Positions 24,489 to 32,657 of a stretch of DNA of 64,000 nucleotides are shown in pieces. Source of the DNA: Arthrobacter sp. PsM3 (GTDB lineage: Bacteria > Actinomycetota > Actinomycetes > Actinomycetales > Micrococcaceae); the NCBI RefSeq assembly GCF_030433895.1, contig NZ_JARUXE010000016.1:34594-98593 (forward strand), given 5' to 3'. The notes beneath the pieces are model-generated. The model had not been told where the DNA came from, searched no databases, and saw nothing but the letters and a program-made list of their open reading frames with translations. The position numbers and the translations under genes were made by a program. The stretch's first letter is position 1. Each line of letters begins with the position of its first letter.

Positions 24489-27356
24489 GTGAGTGAAACT
24501 ACCAAACCGGCCCCTTCCCCCTCCGCAGTGGAGACTTCAGCAGACAACGCCGCAAGAACTGCCGCCGGCGCCGCGCCGGCCACGGACGGCTCGCCGGTCC
24601 TTGTGGCTGAGCGCGTGAAAAAGCCCCGCCGCACCGCCGCGGAGGTTTCCGCCACCGAGGCCCCGGTCATCCCCATTACCGACCAGCCCCGGCTGATGGT
24701 GCTCGACGGACACTCCATGGCCTTCCGGGCCTTCTACGCCCTTCCGGCCGAGAATTTCGCCACATCGACAGGCCAGCACACGAACGCGGTCCACGGCTTC
24801 ACCTCGATGCTGATCAACCTGATCAAGGAGCAGAAGCCCACCCACGTCGCCGTGGCATTCGATGTCTCCGACGACACGACGTTCCGCAAAGCCGAATACG
24901 ACGGCTACAAAGGCGGGCGGAACGAGACGCCCCGGGAATTCAGCGGGCAGATCGACCTGATCGAAAAGGTCATGACCGCCTGGGGTATCAAGACCATCAG
25001 CATGCCCGGCTTCGAGGCCGACGACATTCTGGCCACGCTGGCAGCCCAGGGCGAAGCCGCGGGCTTCGAGGTGCTGCTCGTCTCCGGCGACCGCGACACC
25101 TTCCAGCTCATCACCGACAACGTCTTCGTGCTCTACCCGAAGACCGGCGTGAGCAACATCCCCCGGATGGACGCCGAGGCCATCGAGACCAAGTACTTCG
25201 TGACGCCCCCGCAGTATTCAGACCTTGCCGCGCTCGTGGGGGAGTCGGCGGACAACCTTCCCGGCGTGCCCGGCGTCGGGCCCAAAACTGCCGCGAAGTG
25301 GATCAACCAATACGGGGGGCTGGAAGGCATCCTGGCGAACCTTGACTCGATCGGCGGCAAAGTCGGCGACGCGCTCCGGGAGCACATCGACTCCGTCAAG
25401 CGGAACCGCCGGCTGAACCGCCTTCTCACGGATCTGGAGCTGCCCGTCTCGCTCAAGGAGCTGGAGGAGCCGCGCCCCGACAACGATGCGATCGAAGAGA
25501 TCTTTGACCGGCTGGAGTTCAAAACGCTCCGCCCCCGGCTGTTCGCGCTCTACGCCAGCGACTCCGAGGATGCCGGGCAGGACAGCATCGATGTCCCTGA
25601 GTTCTCCGCCCTCAGCGACGCTGCGGAACTCAAGGCCTTCTTCGCCGCCGGCAAGGACCACCGCTCGGCCCTCGCCGTCGACTTCGCTCCCGGGCGGATT
25701 GCCGACGACGCCCCGGCCATTGCCGTGCTCCGCGGCGACGCAGCCGCATACATCGACGTCACGGCGCTGGACGCCGAGGCCGAGGCCGTGCTGGCCGGCT
25801 GGCTGCTGGACCCAAAGGCGGCGAAGGTCACGCACGGTTTCAAGGCCGCCCTGAAGGCGTTCACTGCCCGGGGCCTCGGCCTGGACGGCGTCGTGGATGA
25901 CACGTCCATCTCCGGCTACCTGATCCAGCCGGACCGGCGCAGTTACGAACTTGCCGAGCTCGCGCAGCACCACCTGAAGATGGGTGTCTCCACCGCGGCC
26001 GCGAAGACGGGCCAGCTGGAGCTTTCCTTCGGGGGAGAGGACGACGCCTCCGCCGGCGAGCTCGTGCAGCAGGCCGCCGTCGTGTTTGCCCTGAGCCACC
26101 ACTTCGAAACGGAACTGAGGGTCCGGAAGGCGCAGGAGCTGCTGACCAGCCTGGAGCTTCCGGTCAGCCGGGTGCTGGCCCGGATGGAACTCGATGGCAT
26201 CGGCGTGTCGATGGAGCGGATGAACGAACAGCTGGCCGACCTCGCCAAGGTGATCGACAACGCCCAGGAACTCGCGTTCGCCGCGATCGGCCACGAAGTG
26301 AACCTCGGCTCGCCCAAGCAGCTGCAGACCGTGCTGTTCGAGGAACTGGGGCTGCCCAAGACCAAGAAGATCAAGTCCGGCTACACCACGGACGCCGCCT
26401 CGCTGAAGTCGCTGCTGGAGAAGACCGGCCATGAATTCCTGGTCCAGCTCATGGCGCACCGTGAATCCGCGAAGCTGCGGCAGATGATCGAATCGCTGAA
26501 GAAGTCCGTCGCCGAGGACGGCCGGATCCACACCACCTATGCCCAGAATGTCGCCGCCACCGGGCGTATCTCCTCGAACAACCCGAACCTGCAGAACATC
26601 CCGATCCGCAGCGAGGAAGGCCGGCGCGTCCGCAGCATCTTTGTGGTGAGCGAGGGCTACGACTGCCTGCTCTCGGCGGACTATTCGCAGATCGAAATGC
26701 GGATCATGGCGCACCTCTCCGGCGACCCCGGTCTGATCCAGGCCTACCAGGAGGGCGAGGACCTGCACCGCTTCGTCGGATCGCACATCTTCCATGTGCC
26801 CCCGGCCGAGGTCACGAGTGCGATGCGGTCCAAGGTCAAGGCGATGTCCTATGGCCTGGCCTACGGGCTGACGTCCTTTGGCCTGTCCAAGCAGCTCGAA
26901 ATTTCCGTGGACGAGGCCCGGACGCTGATGAAGGAGTACTTTGAGCGTTTCGGCGCGGTCCGCGACTACCTCCGGGGCGTGGTGGAACAGGCACGGATCG
27001 ACGGTTACACCGCCACGATTGAGGGGCGGCGCCGCTACCTTCCGGACCTGACCAGCACCGACCGCCAGCTGCGCGAAATCGCGGAACGGGTGGCGTTGAA
27101 CTCGCCGATCCAGGGTTCCGCCGCGGACATCATCAAACGCGCCATGCTTGGAGTCTCCGGCGCTCTGGCCGAACAGGGCCTGAAATCGCGCATGCTGCTG
27201 CAGGTCCATGATGAACTGGTCCTCGAAGTGGCGCACGGCGAGCGGGAGGCCGTGGAGCAGCTGGTAACGGAACAGATGGGCTCTGCGGCGCAGTTGACCG
27301 TTCCGCTGGACGTGCAGATCGGCATCGGCTCCAGCTGGTACGAGGCCGGGCACTGA
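24489..27356 (+). CDS. polA: DNA polymerase I
   Basis: A 955-residue family A polymerase for Okazaki-fragment processing and repair synthesis. The 5' nuclease domain begins near residue 70 (MVLDGHSMAFRAFYALP). The 3'-5' exonuclease-like domain is expected to be inactive: the first motif reads ALAVDFAP instead of an DxE sequence, as in mycobacterial PolA. The polymerase motifs are intact: DYSQIEMRIMAHLSGD (near 734), KAMSYGLAYG, and QVHDELVLEV (near 905). I use GTG 24489, which has no Shine-Dalgarno but TAGGCT 7 bases upstream; the first 69 residues are low-complexity, so a later start such as ATG 24696 cannot be excluded. Confidence 0.94.
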   Translation: MSETTKPAPSPSAVETSADNAARTAAGAAPATDGSPVLVAERVKKPRRTAAEVSATEAPVIPITDQPRLMVLDGHSMAFRAFYALPAENFATSTGQHTNAVHGFTSMLINLIKEQKPTHVAVAFDVSDDTTFRKAEYDGYKGGRNETPREFSGQIDLIEKVMTAWGIKTISMPGFEADDILATLAAQGEAAGFEVLLVSGDRDTFQLITDNVFVLYPKTGVSNIPRMDAEAIETKYFVTPPQYSDLAALVGESADNLPGVPGVGPKTAAKWINQYGGLEGILANLDSIGGKVGDALREHIDSVKRNRRLNRLLTDLELPVSLKELEEPRPDNDAIEEIFDRLEFKTLRPRLFALYASDSEDAGQDSIDVPEFSALSDAAELKAFFAAGKDHRSALAVDFAPGRIADDAPAIAVLRGDAAAYIDVTALDAEAEAVLAGWLLDPKAAKVTHGFKAALKAFTARGLGLDGVVDDTSISGYLIQPDRRSYELAELAQHHLKMGVSTAAAKTGQLELSFGGEDDASAGELVQQAAVVFALSHHFETELRVRKAQELLTSLELPVSRVLARMELDGIGVSMERMNEQLADLAKVIDNAQELAFAAIGHEVNLGSPKQLQTVLFEELGLPKTKKIKSGYTTDAASLKSLLEKTGHEFLVQLMAHRESAKLRQMIESLKKSVAEDGRIHTTYAQNVAATGRISSNNPNLQNIPIRSEEGRRVRSIFVVSEGYDCLLSADYSQIEMRIMAHLSGDPGLIQAYQEGEDLHRFVGSHIFHVPPAEVTSAMRSKVKAMSYGLAYGLTSFGLSKQLEISVDEARTLMKEYFERFGAVRDYLRGVVEQARIDGYTATIEGRRRYLPDLTSTDRQLREIAERVALNSPIQGSAADIIKRAMLGVSGALAEQGLKSRMLLQVHDELVLEVAHGEREAVEQLVTEQMGSAAQLTVPLDVQIGIGSSWYEAGH

Positions 27357-27418
27357 CGCACTGCATCCTTGGGCGCTTAGTCGTTGGGCGCTGTCAGGAT
27401 TTCTAGGGGGAGAACTAC

Positions 27419-28708
27419 ATGACAGAGAAGTATGAGATCCGTCGTTTCCGCGCGGCCGACAAAGGCGAACCCGGCTACGCGCTGGGGGTGGACTGGCTGC
27501 GCGGCGTCGGCGTCGGGTTCTACGACGAGCGGCACAAGGAAGAGTTTGTCGACAAGGTCATGACCATGTACCGGGTGGACAACCGCGAGATGACCGGGGT
27601 CTACCAGACCGGCGCTGTGGCGGGCCGCTCCCTCCCGGCGGAGATCCCGGTCGCGACCTTCGGGACCCTGCGCAAGGACCTCAACATCGGCTACGGCCGT
27701 CAGCTCGAGGCACAGCTGATCACCGCCGTGACCGTCCGCGGAACCCACCGCAGGCAGGGGCTCCTGCGCCGGATGATGACCGAGGACCTCGCCGCGTCCA
27801 AAGCCGACGGCCTGGCCATCGCGGCGCTGACGGCCTCGGAAGCGTCGATCTACGGCCGCTTCGGCTTTGGCGTCGCAACCTTCGAACGCAGCACCAAGGT
27901 CGACACCGGGCCGCGGTTCCGGCTGAGGCACACACCGGCCGGCTCGGTGGAAATCGCCGACCGCAAAGTCCTGCTGGAACTGGCTCCTGTGGTGTTCGAA
28001 CGCGTCCACCGCGTCACCCCGGGCTCAATCGTGCGGCAGGATGCCTACCGGCAGCGCAGCTCTGGAACCCTCGGCCAGGACGGCGCGGAGGACGAATCGA
28101 TCAGGTGCGCCTTGCACTACGACGCCGACGGAAGAATCGACGGCTATGTGGCCTACAAGTTCTCCGGCTGGGACACCAAACCCCACACCATGGAAGTCAT
28201 CGACCTCGTGGCGGCAACTGATTCCGGCTACCTGGACCTCTGGCAGTTCCTTGGCAGCCTCGACCTGATCCAGCGGGTCACCTGGGCCGAAGCGCCCGTC
28301 GACGATCCGCTGACGTGGGCGCTTGAGGACCCGCGCTGCATCGAGTCCACCGAGAACAGCGACATGCTCTGGCTCCGCATCCTTGACACGGCCAAGGCCC
28401 TTGGTGCTAGGCGTTACTCCTACGACGGCAGCCTGGTCCTGCGCATCACCGATGCCCTGGGCTTCGCGGACGGCACGTTCACACTGACCGTCACCGGCGG
28501 CGAGGCACGGGTGGCGGCCGCTCCGGACGGCGCCGTTCCGGAGCTTTCCCTCGACGTCGCGGAACTCGGGTCCGTCTATCTGGGCGCTGTCTGCCCGGTG
28601 ACGCTGGCAGCCGCCGGACGGATAACCGAGCACACACCGGGGGCGGCGCTGACGGCGCGACTCATGTTCGCCGTCGAACGTGCACCGCACTGCCTGACGC
28701 ACTTCTAA
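27419..28708 (+). CDS. Eis-like GNAT N-acetyltransferase with SCP2-like C-terminal domain
   Basis: A 429-residue protein with the three-part Eis architecture: GNAT domain (about residues 1-150, acetyl-CoA loop VRGTHRRQGLLRRMM), a second GNAT-like domain, and a sterol-carrier-protein-2-like domain (about 320-429). In mycobacterial Eis the C-terminal carboxylate of a terminal phenylalanine is the catalytic base; this protein also ends in Phe (CLTHF). Eis proteins acetylate amines at multiple positions, including aminoglycosides, but the natural substrate here is unknown. A strong AGGGGGAG site precedes ATG 27419. It lies alone between polA and rpsA. Confidence 0.85.
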   Translation: MTEKYEIRRFRAADKGEPGYALGVDWLRGVGVGFYDERHKEEFVDKVMTMYRVDNREMTGVYQTGAVAGRSLPAEIPVATFGTLRKDLNIGYGRQLEAQLITAVTVRGTHRRQGLLRRMMTEDLAASKADGLAIAALTASEASIYGRFGFGVATFERSTKVDTGPRFRLRHTPAGSVEIADRKVLLELAPVVFERVHRVTPGSIVRQDAYRQRSSGTLGQDGAEDESIRCALHYDADGRIDGYVAYKFSGWDTKPHTMEVIDLVAATDSGYLDLWQFLGSLDLIQRVTWAEAPVDDPLTWALEDPRCIESTENSDMLWLRILDTAKALGARRYSYDGSLVLRITDALGFADGTFTLTVTGGEARVAAAPDGAVPELSLDVAELGSVYLGAVCPVTLAAAGRITEHTPGAALTARLMFAVERAPHCLTHF

Positions 28709-28734
28709 ACGGGTCCCAACCATCCCGTTGCGCT

Positions 28735-28764
28735 TTGACCCGCGTTCCCGTATACGACTAGACT
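28735..28764 (+). promoter_or_regulatory. Probable rpsA promoter
   Basis: TTGACC (28735-28740), an 18-base spacer and TAGACT (28759-28764) form the best sigma-70-like pair I see in the window. Transcription would start near 28771, leaving a leader of about 137 bases before rpsA. Confidence 0.65.
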
Positions 28765-28907
28765 AAACGGGCGTGTACTACGTGCGCGCATCTACAATCC
28801 ACAAATCAGGATGACCCGGCGTTATGCCGTGTTCTGTGCCCGTGTCGCCGACGCGGGCGCAGCGGTTTGCCTGACCGACTAACTATCCACAACGGAGCCC
28901 CTACTAC

Positions 28908-30389
28908 ATGACCATCACCTCCACCGAGAAGCCCGGTACCCCCGTAGTCGCGATTAACGACATCGGTACCGCTGAGGACTTCCTCGCAGCAGTCGACGCC
29001 ACCATCAAGTACTTCAACGACGGAGACCTCGTCGAAGGTACCGTCGTCAAGGTCGACCGCGATGAAGTTCTGCTCGACATCGGTTACAAGACCGAAGGTG
29101 TCATTCCCTCCCGCGAGCTGTCCATCAAGCACGATGTTGATCCCGGAGACGTCGTCTCCGTTGGCGATCTCGTCGAAGCCCTGGTGCTCACCAAGGAAGA
29201 CAAAGAAGGCCGCCTGATCCTCTCCAAGAAGCGCGCTCAGTACGAGCGTGCCTGGGGCGACATCGAGAAGGTCAAGGAAGAAGACGGTGTCGTCACCGGT
29301 ACCGTCATCGAGGTTGTCAAGGGTGGTCTTATCCTCGACATCGGTCTGCGCGGCTTCCTGCCGGCATCCCTCGTCGAGATGCGCCGTGTGCGCGACCTTG
29401 CTCCGTACATCGGTCAGAAGATCGAAGCCAAAATCATCGAGCTGGACAAGAACCGCAACAACGTTGTGCTGTCCCGCCGTGCATGGCTCGAGCAGACCCA
29501 GTCCGAGGTCCGCTCCACGTTCCTCAACAAGCTGGAAAAGGGCCAGGTCCGTCCCGGCGTCGTTTCCTCCATCGTCAACTTCGGTGCCTTCGTGGACCTG
29601 GGCGGCGTAGACGGCCTCGTTCACGTTTCCGAGCTGTCCTGGAAGCACATCGACCACCCGTCCGAGGTTGTCGAAGTTGGCCAGGAAGTCACCGTCGAGG
29701 TTCTCGAGGTCGATCTGGACCGCGAGCGTGTGTCCCTGTCGCTCAAGGCTACGCAGGAAGATCCGTGGCAGACCTTCGCCCGCACCCACGCCCTCGGGCA
29801 GGTTGTGCCGGGTAAGGTCACCAAGCTGGTTCCGTTCGGCGCGTTCGTTCGTGTTGAAGACGGCATCGAAGGCCTGGTCCACATCTCCGAGCTCGCCGTG
29901 CGCCACGTTGAGCTGGCCGAGCAGGTTGTCTCCGTAGGGGATGAGCTGTTCGTCAAGGTCATCGACATCGACCTCGAACGCCGCCGCATCTCGCTGTCCC
30001 TCAAGCAGGCCAACGAGGGCGTCGACGCCGAGTCCACCGAATTCGATCCGGCTCTCTACGGCATGGCCGCTGAGTACGACGAAGAGGGCAACTACAAGTA
30101 CCCGGAGGGCTTCGATCCGGAGTCCAACGAGTGGCTTGAAGGCTACGAGACGCAGCGCGCCGCCTGGGAGCAGCAGTACGCTGACGCCCAGACCCGCTGG
30201 GAAGCCCACAAGAAGCAGGTTGCCCAGCACGCTGCCGACGACGCTGCAGCTGCAACGTCCGGCGAGAGCGACTCCGGCACCACCAGCTACTCCTCTGAGC
30301 CGGCTGCAGCCGAGTCCAACACCGGTGGCGGCACGCTCGCTTCCGACGAGGCTCTTGCAGCACTGCGCGAGAAGCTGACCGGCAACTAA
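28908..30389 (+). CDS. rpsA: 30S ribosomal protein S1
   Basis: A 493-residue protein with four S1 RNA-binding repeats (about residues 36-105, 122-190, 208-278 and 295-364), the actinobacterial form, compared with six in E. coli. Typical strands are GTVVKVDRDEVLLDIGYKTEG and ISLSLKQANEG at the last repeat end. The C-terminal ~120 residues are acidic and low-complexity. The gene uses highly preferred codons, as expected for a very abundant protein. GGAG lies 10 bases before the ATG. It has its own promoter and is followed by two hairpins and then by repeat units 3 and 4. Confidence 0.96.
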   Translation: MTITSTEKPGTPVVAINDIGTAEDFLAAVDATIKYFNDGDLVEGTVVKVDRDEVLLDIGYKTEGVIPSRELSIKHDVDPGDVVSVGDLVEALVLTKEDKEGRLILSKKRAQYERAWGDIEKVKEEDGVVTGTVIEVVKGGLILDIGLRGFLPASLVEMRRVRDLAPYIGQKIEAKIIELDKNRNNVVLSRRAWLEQTQSEVRSTFLNKLEKGQVRPGVVSSIVNFGAFVDLGGVDGLVHVSELSWKHIDHPSEVVEVGQEVTVEVLEVDLDRERVSLSLKATQEDPWQTFARTHALGQVVPGKVTKLVPFGAFVRVEDGIEGLVHISELAVRHVELAEQVVSVGDELFVKVIDIDLERRRISLSLKQANEGVDAESTEFDPALYGMAAEYDEEGNYKYPEGFDPESNEWLEGYETQRAAWEQQYADAQTRWEAHKKQVAQHAADDAAAATSGESDSGTTSYSSEPAAAESNTGGGTLASDEALAALREKLTGN

Positions 30390-30400
30390 TTGCCCGCAGA

Positions 30401-30424
30401 CCCCGGGGAGTCCGCTCCCCGGGG
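30401..30424. terminator. First hairpin after rpsA
   Basis: A 10-bp perfect GC stem (CCCCGGGGAG and its complement) with loop TCCG begins 12 bases after the stop. It lacks a T tract, so it may stabilise the mRNA end or pause transcription. Confidence 0.6.
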
Positions 30425-30459
30425 CTTGGCAGTTGGTAGCTTGAAGTAGCACCGTGAAG

Positions 30460-30489
30460 GTGGCCGTCCCTGCGGGGGCGGCCACTTTT
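30460..30489 (+). terminator. Main intrinsic terminator of rpsA
   Basis: An 11-bp stem (GTGGCCG plus TCCC/GGGG with one G-T pair) and 4-base loop at 30460-30485 is followed by TTTTCGTTT. Confidence 0.85.
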
Positions 30490-30498
30490 CGTTTCTGA

Positions 30499-30579
30499 GG
30501 GACATGCCCAGTCCCCGGGCAGGCCACTGGACATATGGGCACTATGTCCAAACGTGGGCACGACGGCGGGGCTTGCTCC
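30499..30579. repeat. Intergenic three-dyad repeat, unit 3
   Basis: Left arm GGGACATGCCC (30499-30509), 18-nt gap, 23-nt centre (30528-30550, starting TGGACATA and ending CTATGTCCA), 17-nt gap, degenerate right arm GGGGCTTGCTCC (30568-30579). The right arm is the most decayed of the family. Confidence 0.8.
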
Positions 30580-30604
30580 AGCCACGGAGTCCGTGGCGCC
30601 GGGT

Positions 30605-30682
30605 GGACATGCCCAGTCCTGGCCGCGGTCCATGGGCATCTTGGCATTATGTCCAACAGCGATTCCGGGGACGGGGCATGCC
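30605..30682. repeat. Intergenic three-dyad repeat, unit 4
   Basis: Left arm GGACATGCCC (30605-30614), 18-nt gap with TGGCCGCGGTCCA, centre at 30633-30655 (TGGGCAT...TATGTCCA), right arm GGGGCATGCC (30673-30682). It is in tandem with unit 3 between the rpsA terminator and the VOC gene. Confidence 0.82.
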
Positions 30683-30780
30683 GGCGACTCGGGCCTGTGA
30701 CGGCTGGAAACATTGACGCCGCCTGGTGACGCGTTCAGACTAGGCGGGTTGAGTGTACGGAACACACTAGGGGAGCGATT

Positions 30781-31209
30781 ATGGTTGAGACTTCAGGAAG
30801 TCCTCGGGCGGCGGACTCAGCAGGCGCTGGACCATGGCCGAGAGGCATCGGCGCCATCACCCTGTTTGTCGAGGATCTGCCGGGTGCCAAGCGCTTCTAT
30901 CGAGACGTGTTCGGCCTGCCGGTAGCCTTCGAGGATGATGCTTCGGCTGTGTTCAAGTTCGCGAACACCATGATCAACCTGTTGAAATCGTCCGAAGCTC
31001 CGGAGCTAATCGGACCCGCCATCGTGGCAGCCCCCGAGGCGGGGTCCCGGATGCAGTTCACCATCGAGGTCGACAACGTCGACGCCATGTGCGCCGAACT
31101 GGCGAGCCGCGGCGTCGAGCTCCTGAACGGTCCGATGGACCGTCCCTGGGGGATTCGAACGGCCACTTTCCGCGACCCAGGCGGCCACATCTGGGAAATA
31201 GCACAATAG
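30781..31209 (+). CDS. VOC-family (glyoxalase-like) protein
   Basis: A 142-residue protein with two beta-alpha-beta-beta-beta modules of the vicinal oxygen chelate fold (about residues 22-80 and 85-141). The IGAITLFVEDLPGAKRFYRD strand and the terminal FRDPGGHIWEIAQ with the metal-type glutamate are typical. Members include glyoxalases, isomerases and antibiotic-binding proteins; nothing here narrows the function. AGGGGAG precedes ATG 30781. The first ~20 residues are a disordered extension. Confidence 0.85.
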   Translation: MVETSGSPRAADSAGAGPWPRGIGAITLFVEDLPGAKRFYRDVFGLPVAFEDDASAVFKFANTMINLLKSSEAPELIGPAIVAAPEAGSRMQFTIEVDNVDAMCAELASRGVELLNGPMDRPWGIRTATFRDPGGHIWEIAQ

Positions 31210-31306
31210 CGGCGGTGCGGCCGGGCTGACCCCGGGCCTCGCGGAGAGGGACCAGGTTCCAGCGCGGCCCTGAGCCGGTGCCGTCTCGGCGCCAGGGCCA
31301 GGTCAT

Positions 31307-31385
31307 GGACATGTCCAGTCGTGGGCCCGGCCGATGGGCACAATGGGATTATGTCCAGCCGGTGTGGCCAGGGCGGGGCATGTCC
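31307..31385. repeat. Intergenic three-dyad repeat, unit 5
   Basis: Left arm GGACATGTCC (31307-31316, itself a perfect palindrome), 18-nt gap, centre 31335-31357 (TGGGCACAATG...TTATGTCCA), right arm GGGGCATGTCC (31375-31385). It lies between the converging VOC and acetyltransferase genes. Confidence 0.83.
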
Positions 31386-31425
31386 AGTGGGCGGGGAAGC
31401 CGGGCGGTGTGCGCAGGCCCGGACC

Positions 31426-31950
31426 TCAGCGCAGCCGGATCCTGGCCTTGACCGGGACTGTGGCGTCGCCGGCCGCTTGGCCCTCCACGAGCTCGGCGCC
31501 GGCTGAGCGCAGGAGGGCCAGCGCCGCGGTGTTTCCGGCGGTCGTGTCGGCCTCCAGCACTTCGGCGCCTGTTGCGGCCGCCCGGTCGATCACGAGACCA
31601 AGGGCAGCCCGGGCGATGCCGTGGCCGCGGAAGCCGCGGCCCAGCCAGATCCCCGTTTCCAGCGAGTCCGCCCCGGTCCGCTTGAGCCTGATTGAACCCG
31701 CGAGTTCCCCGTCGGCGCTGATGGCCCAGCTTTTCTGCCGCGCGGGGCTGTCGAGCCCTGCCGCCGCGTGGTGGTATTCGCGGAACCAGCTGATCCGTTC
31801 CGAATTCCAGCCGGCGGCGCTGCCCAGCGGAGGCGTCACCTCGTCGGCGTCGGCGTCCTGGATCGCCACGGTCAGGAGCTGTTCCAGGACAGCGTCGGAG
31901 ACGTCGACGAGCCGGACAGCGGCGGGGGAAGGCTCAGCCGAGGGGGACAT
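31426..31950 (-). CDS. GNAT-family N-acetyltransferase (RimJ/RimL-like)
   Basis: A 174-residue acetyltransferase. The substrate strand SWAISADGELAGSIRLK, the beta-4 block LETGIWLGRGFRGHGIARAAL with the Q/RxxGxG/A acetyl-CoA loop, and the NTAALALLRSAGAELVE helix are in order. It resembles enzymes acetylating ribosomal-protein N-termini, but the target is unknown. ATG 31948-31950 lies inside the end of the YigZ-like gene (17-base overlap), so the two form an operon. Confidence 0.83.
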   Translation of the reverse strand: MSPSAEPSPAAVRLVDVSDAVLEQLLTVAIQDADADEVTPPLGSAAGWNSERISWFREYHHAAAGLDSPARQKSWAISADGELAGSIRLKRTGADSLETGIWLGRGFRGHGIARAALGLVIDRAAATGAEVLEADTTAGNTAALALLRSAGAELVEGQAAGDATVPVKARIRLR

Positions 31951-32635
31951 CGATCCACTCCGTTTCTCCAGGCAGCAATTCGGCGGTGCCTGCCGACAGC
32001 GCGGCGAGCCGTTCGGCCGCCCGGCGCAGGTCCGCCCGGTCATCCGGCAGTGCAAGCCTCAGGACAGTAGTCTGCGCCTCATAACTGGTTTCGGCCATGA
32101 CATATCCCGCGGCGCGCAGTTCGTTCTCCAGCCGTCCGGCCGCCGTGTGCGGCACCGTCACCGCGCAGATCCGCAGCCGGCGGCGCTGCACCAGCGGGGC
32201 CCGGTCCAGGCCGGCGGACACGGATTCGGAGTAGGCCCGGACGAGACCGCCGGCGCCGAGCAGGATCCCGCCGAAATAGCGCACGACGACGGCGGTCACG
32301 TCGCTCAGGTCCGTCACGCCGGGCACGGTCTCACGCTTCAGCAGCGCGTCGAGCATCGGAAGGCCCGCCGTGCCGGACGGCTCGCCGTCGTCGTTGGAGC
32401 GCTGCACATCGCGGTCCGGGCCGAGCACGAAGGCGGAGCAATGATGCCGGGCGTCGTGGAATTCCTTACGCAGTCCGGCGAGGACCGATCGGGCACTGTC
32501 CTCATCGGCGGTGCGGTGCAGCACGGTGATGAAGCGGGAGCGCTTCACCTCGATCTCGTGGCGGGACTGCTGGCCAGCCGCCAGCGTGGTGTAAACGGTG
32601 GCCCTGCTCTCCGGGAAAACCGCATCATCAGCCAC
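31934..32635 (-). CDS. YigZ/IMPACT family protein
   Basis: A 233-residue two-domain protein. The N-terminal Impact domain contains the signature SNDDGEPSGTAGLPML and the VVRYFGGILLGAGGLVRAY block; a C-terminal ferredoxin-like DUF1949-type domain follows (about 150-220). Family members are linked to translation and nucleic-acid binding; the precise role in bacteria is unknown. The gene is divergent from coaE, with only 22 bases between starts. Confidence 0.88.
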   Translation of the reverse strand: MADDAVFPESRATVYTTLAAGQQSRHEIEVKRSRFITVLHRTADEDSARSVLAGLRKEFHDARHHCSAFVLGPDRDVQRSNDDGEPSGTAGLPMLDALLKRETVPGVTDLSDVTAVVVRYFGGILLGAGGLVRAYSESVSAGLDRAPLVQRRRLRICAVTVPHTAAGRLENELRAAGYVMAETSYEAQTTVLRLALPDDRADLRRAAERLAALSAGTAELLPGETEWIDVPLG

Positions 32636-32657
32636 CGGATCAGTTTAGTCTGGTGGG

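Noticed and set aside
25218..27353. A 711-codon minus-strand frame opposite polA
   Set aside because: PolA motifs are intact on the plus strand; the reverse frame has no recognisable domain.
30504..30729. Short frames of 64-70 codons across repeat units 3 and 4
   Set aside because: They are translations of the repeat; no ribosome-binding site and no similarity beyond the repeat words.
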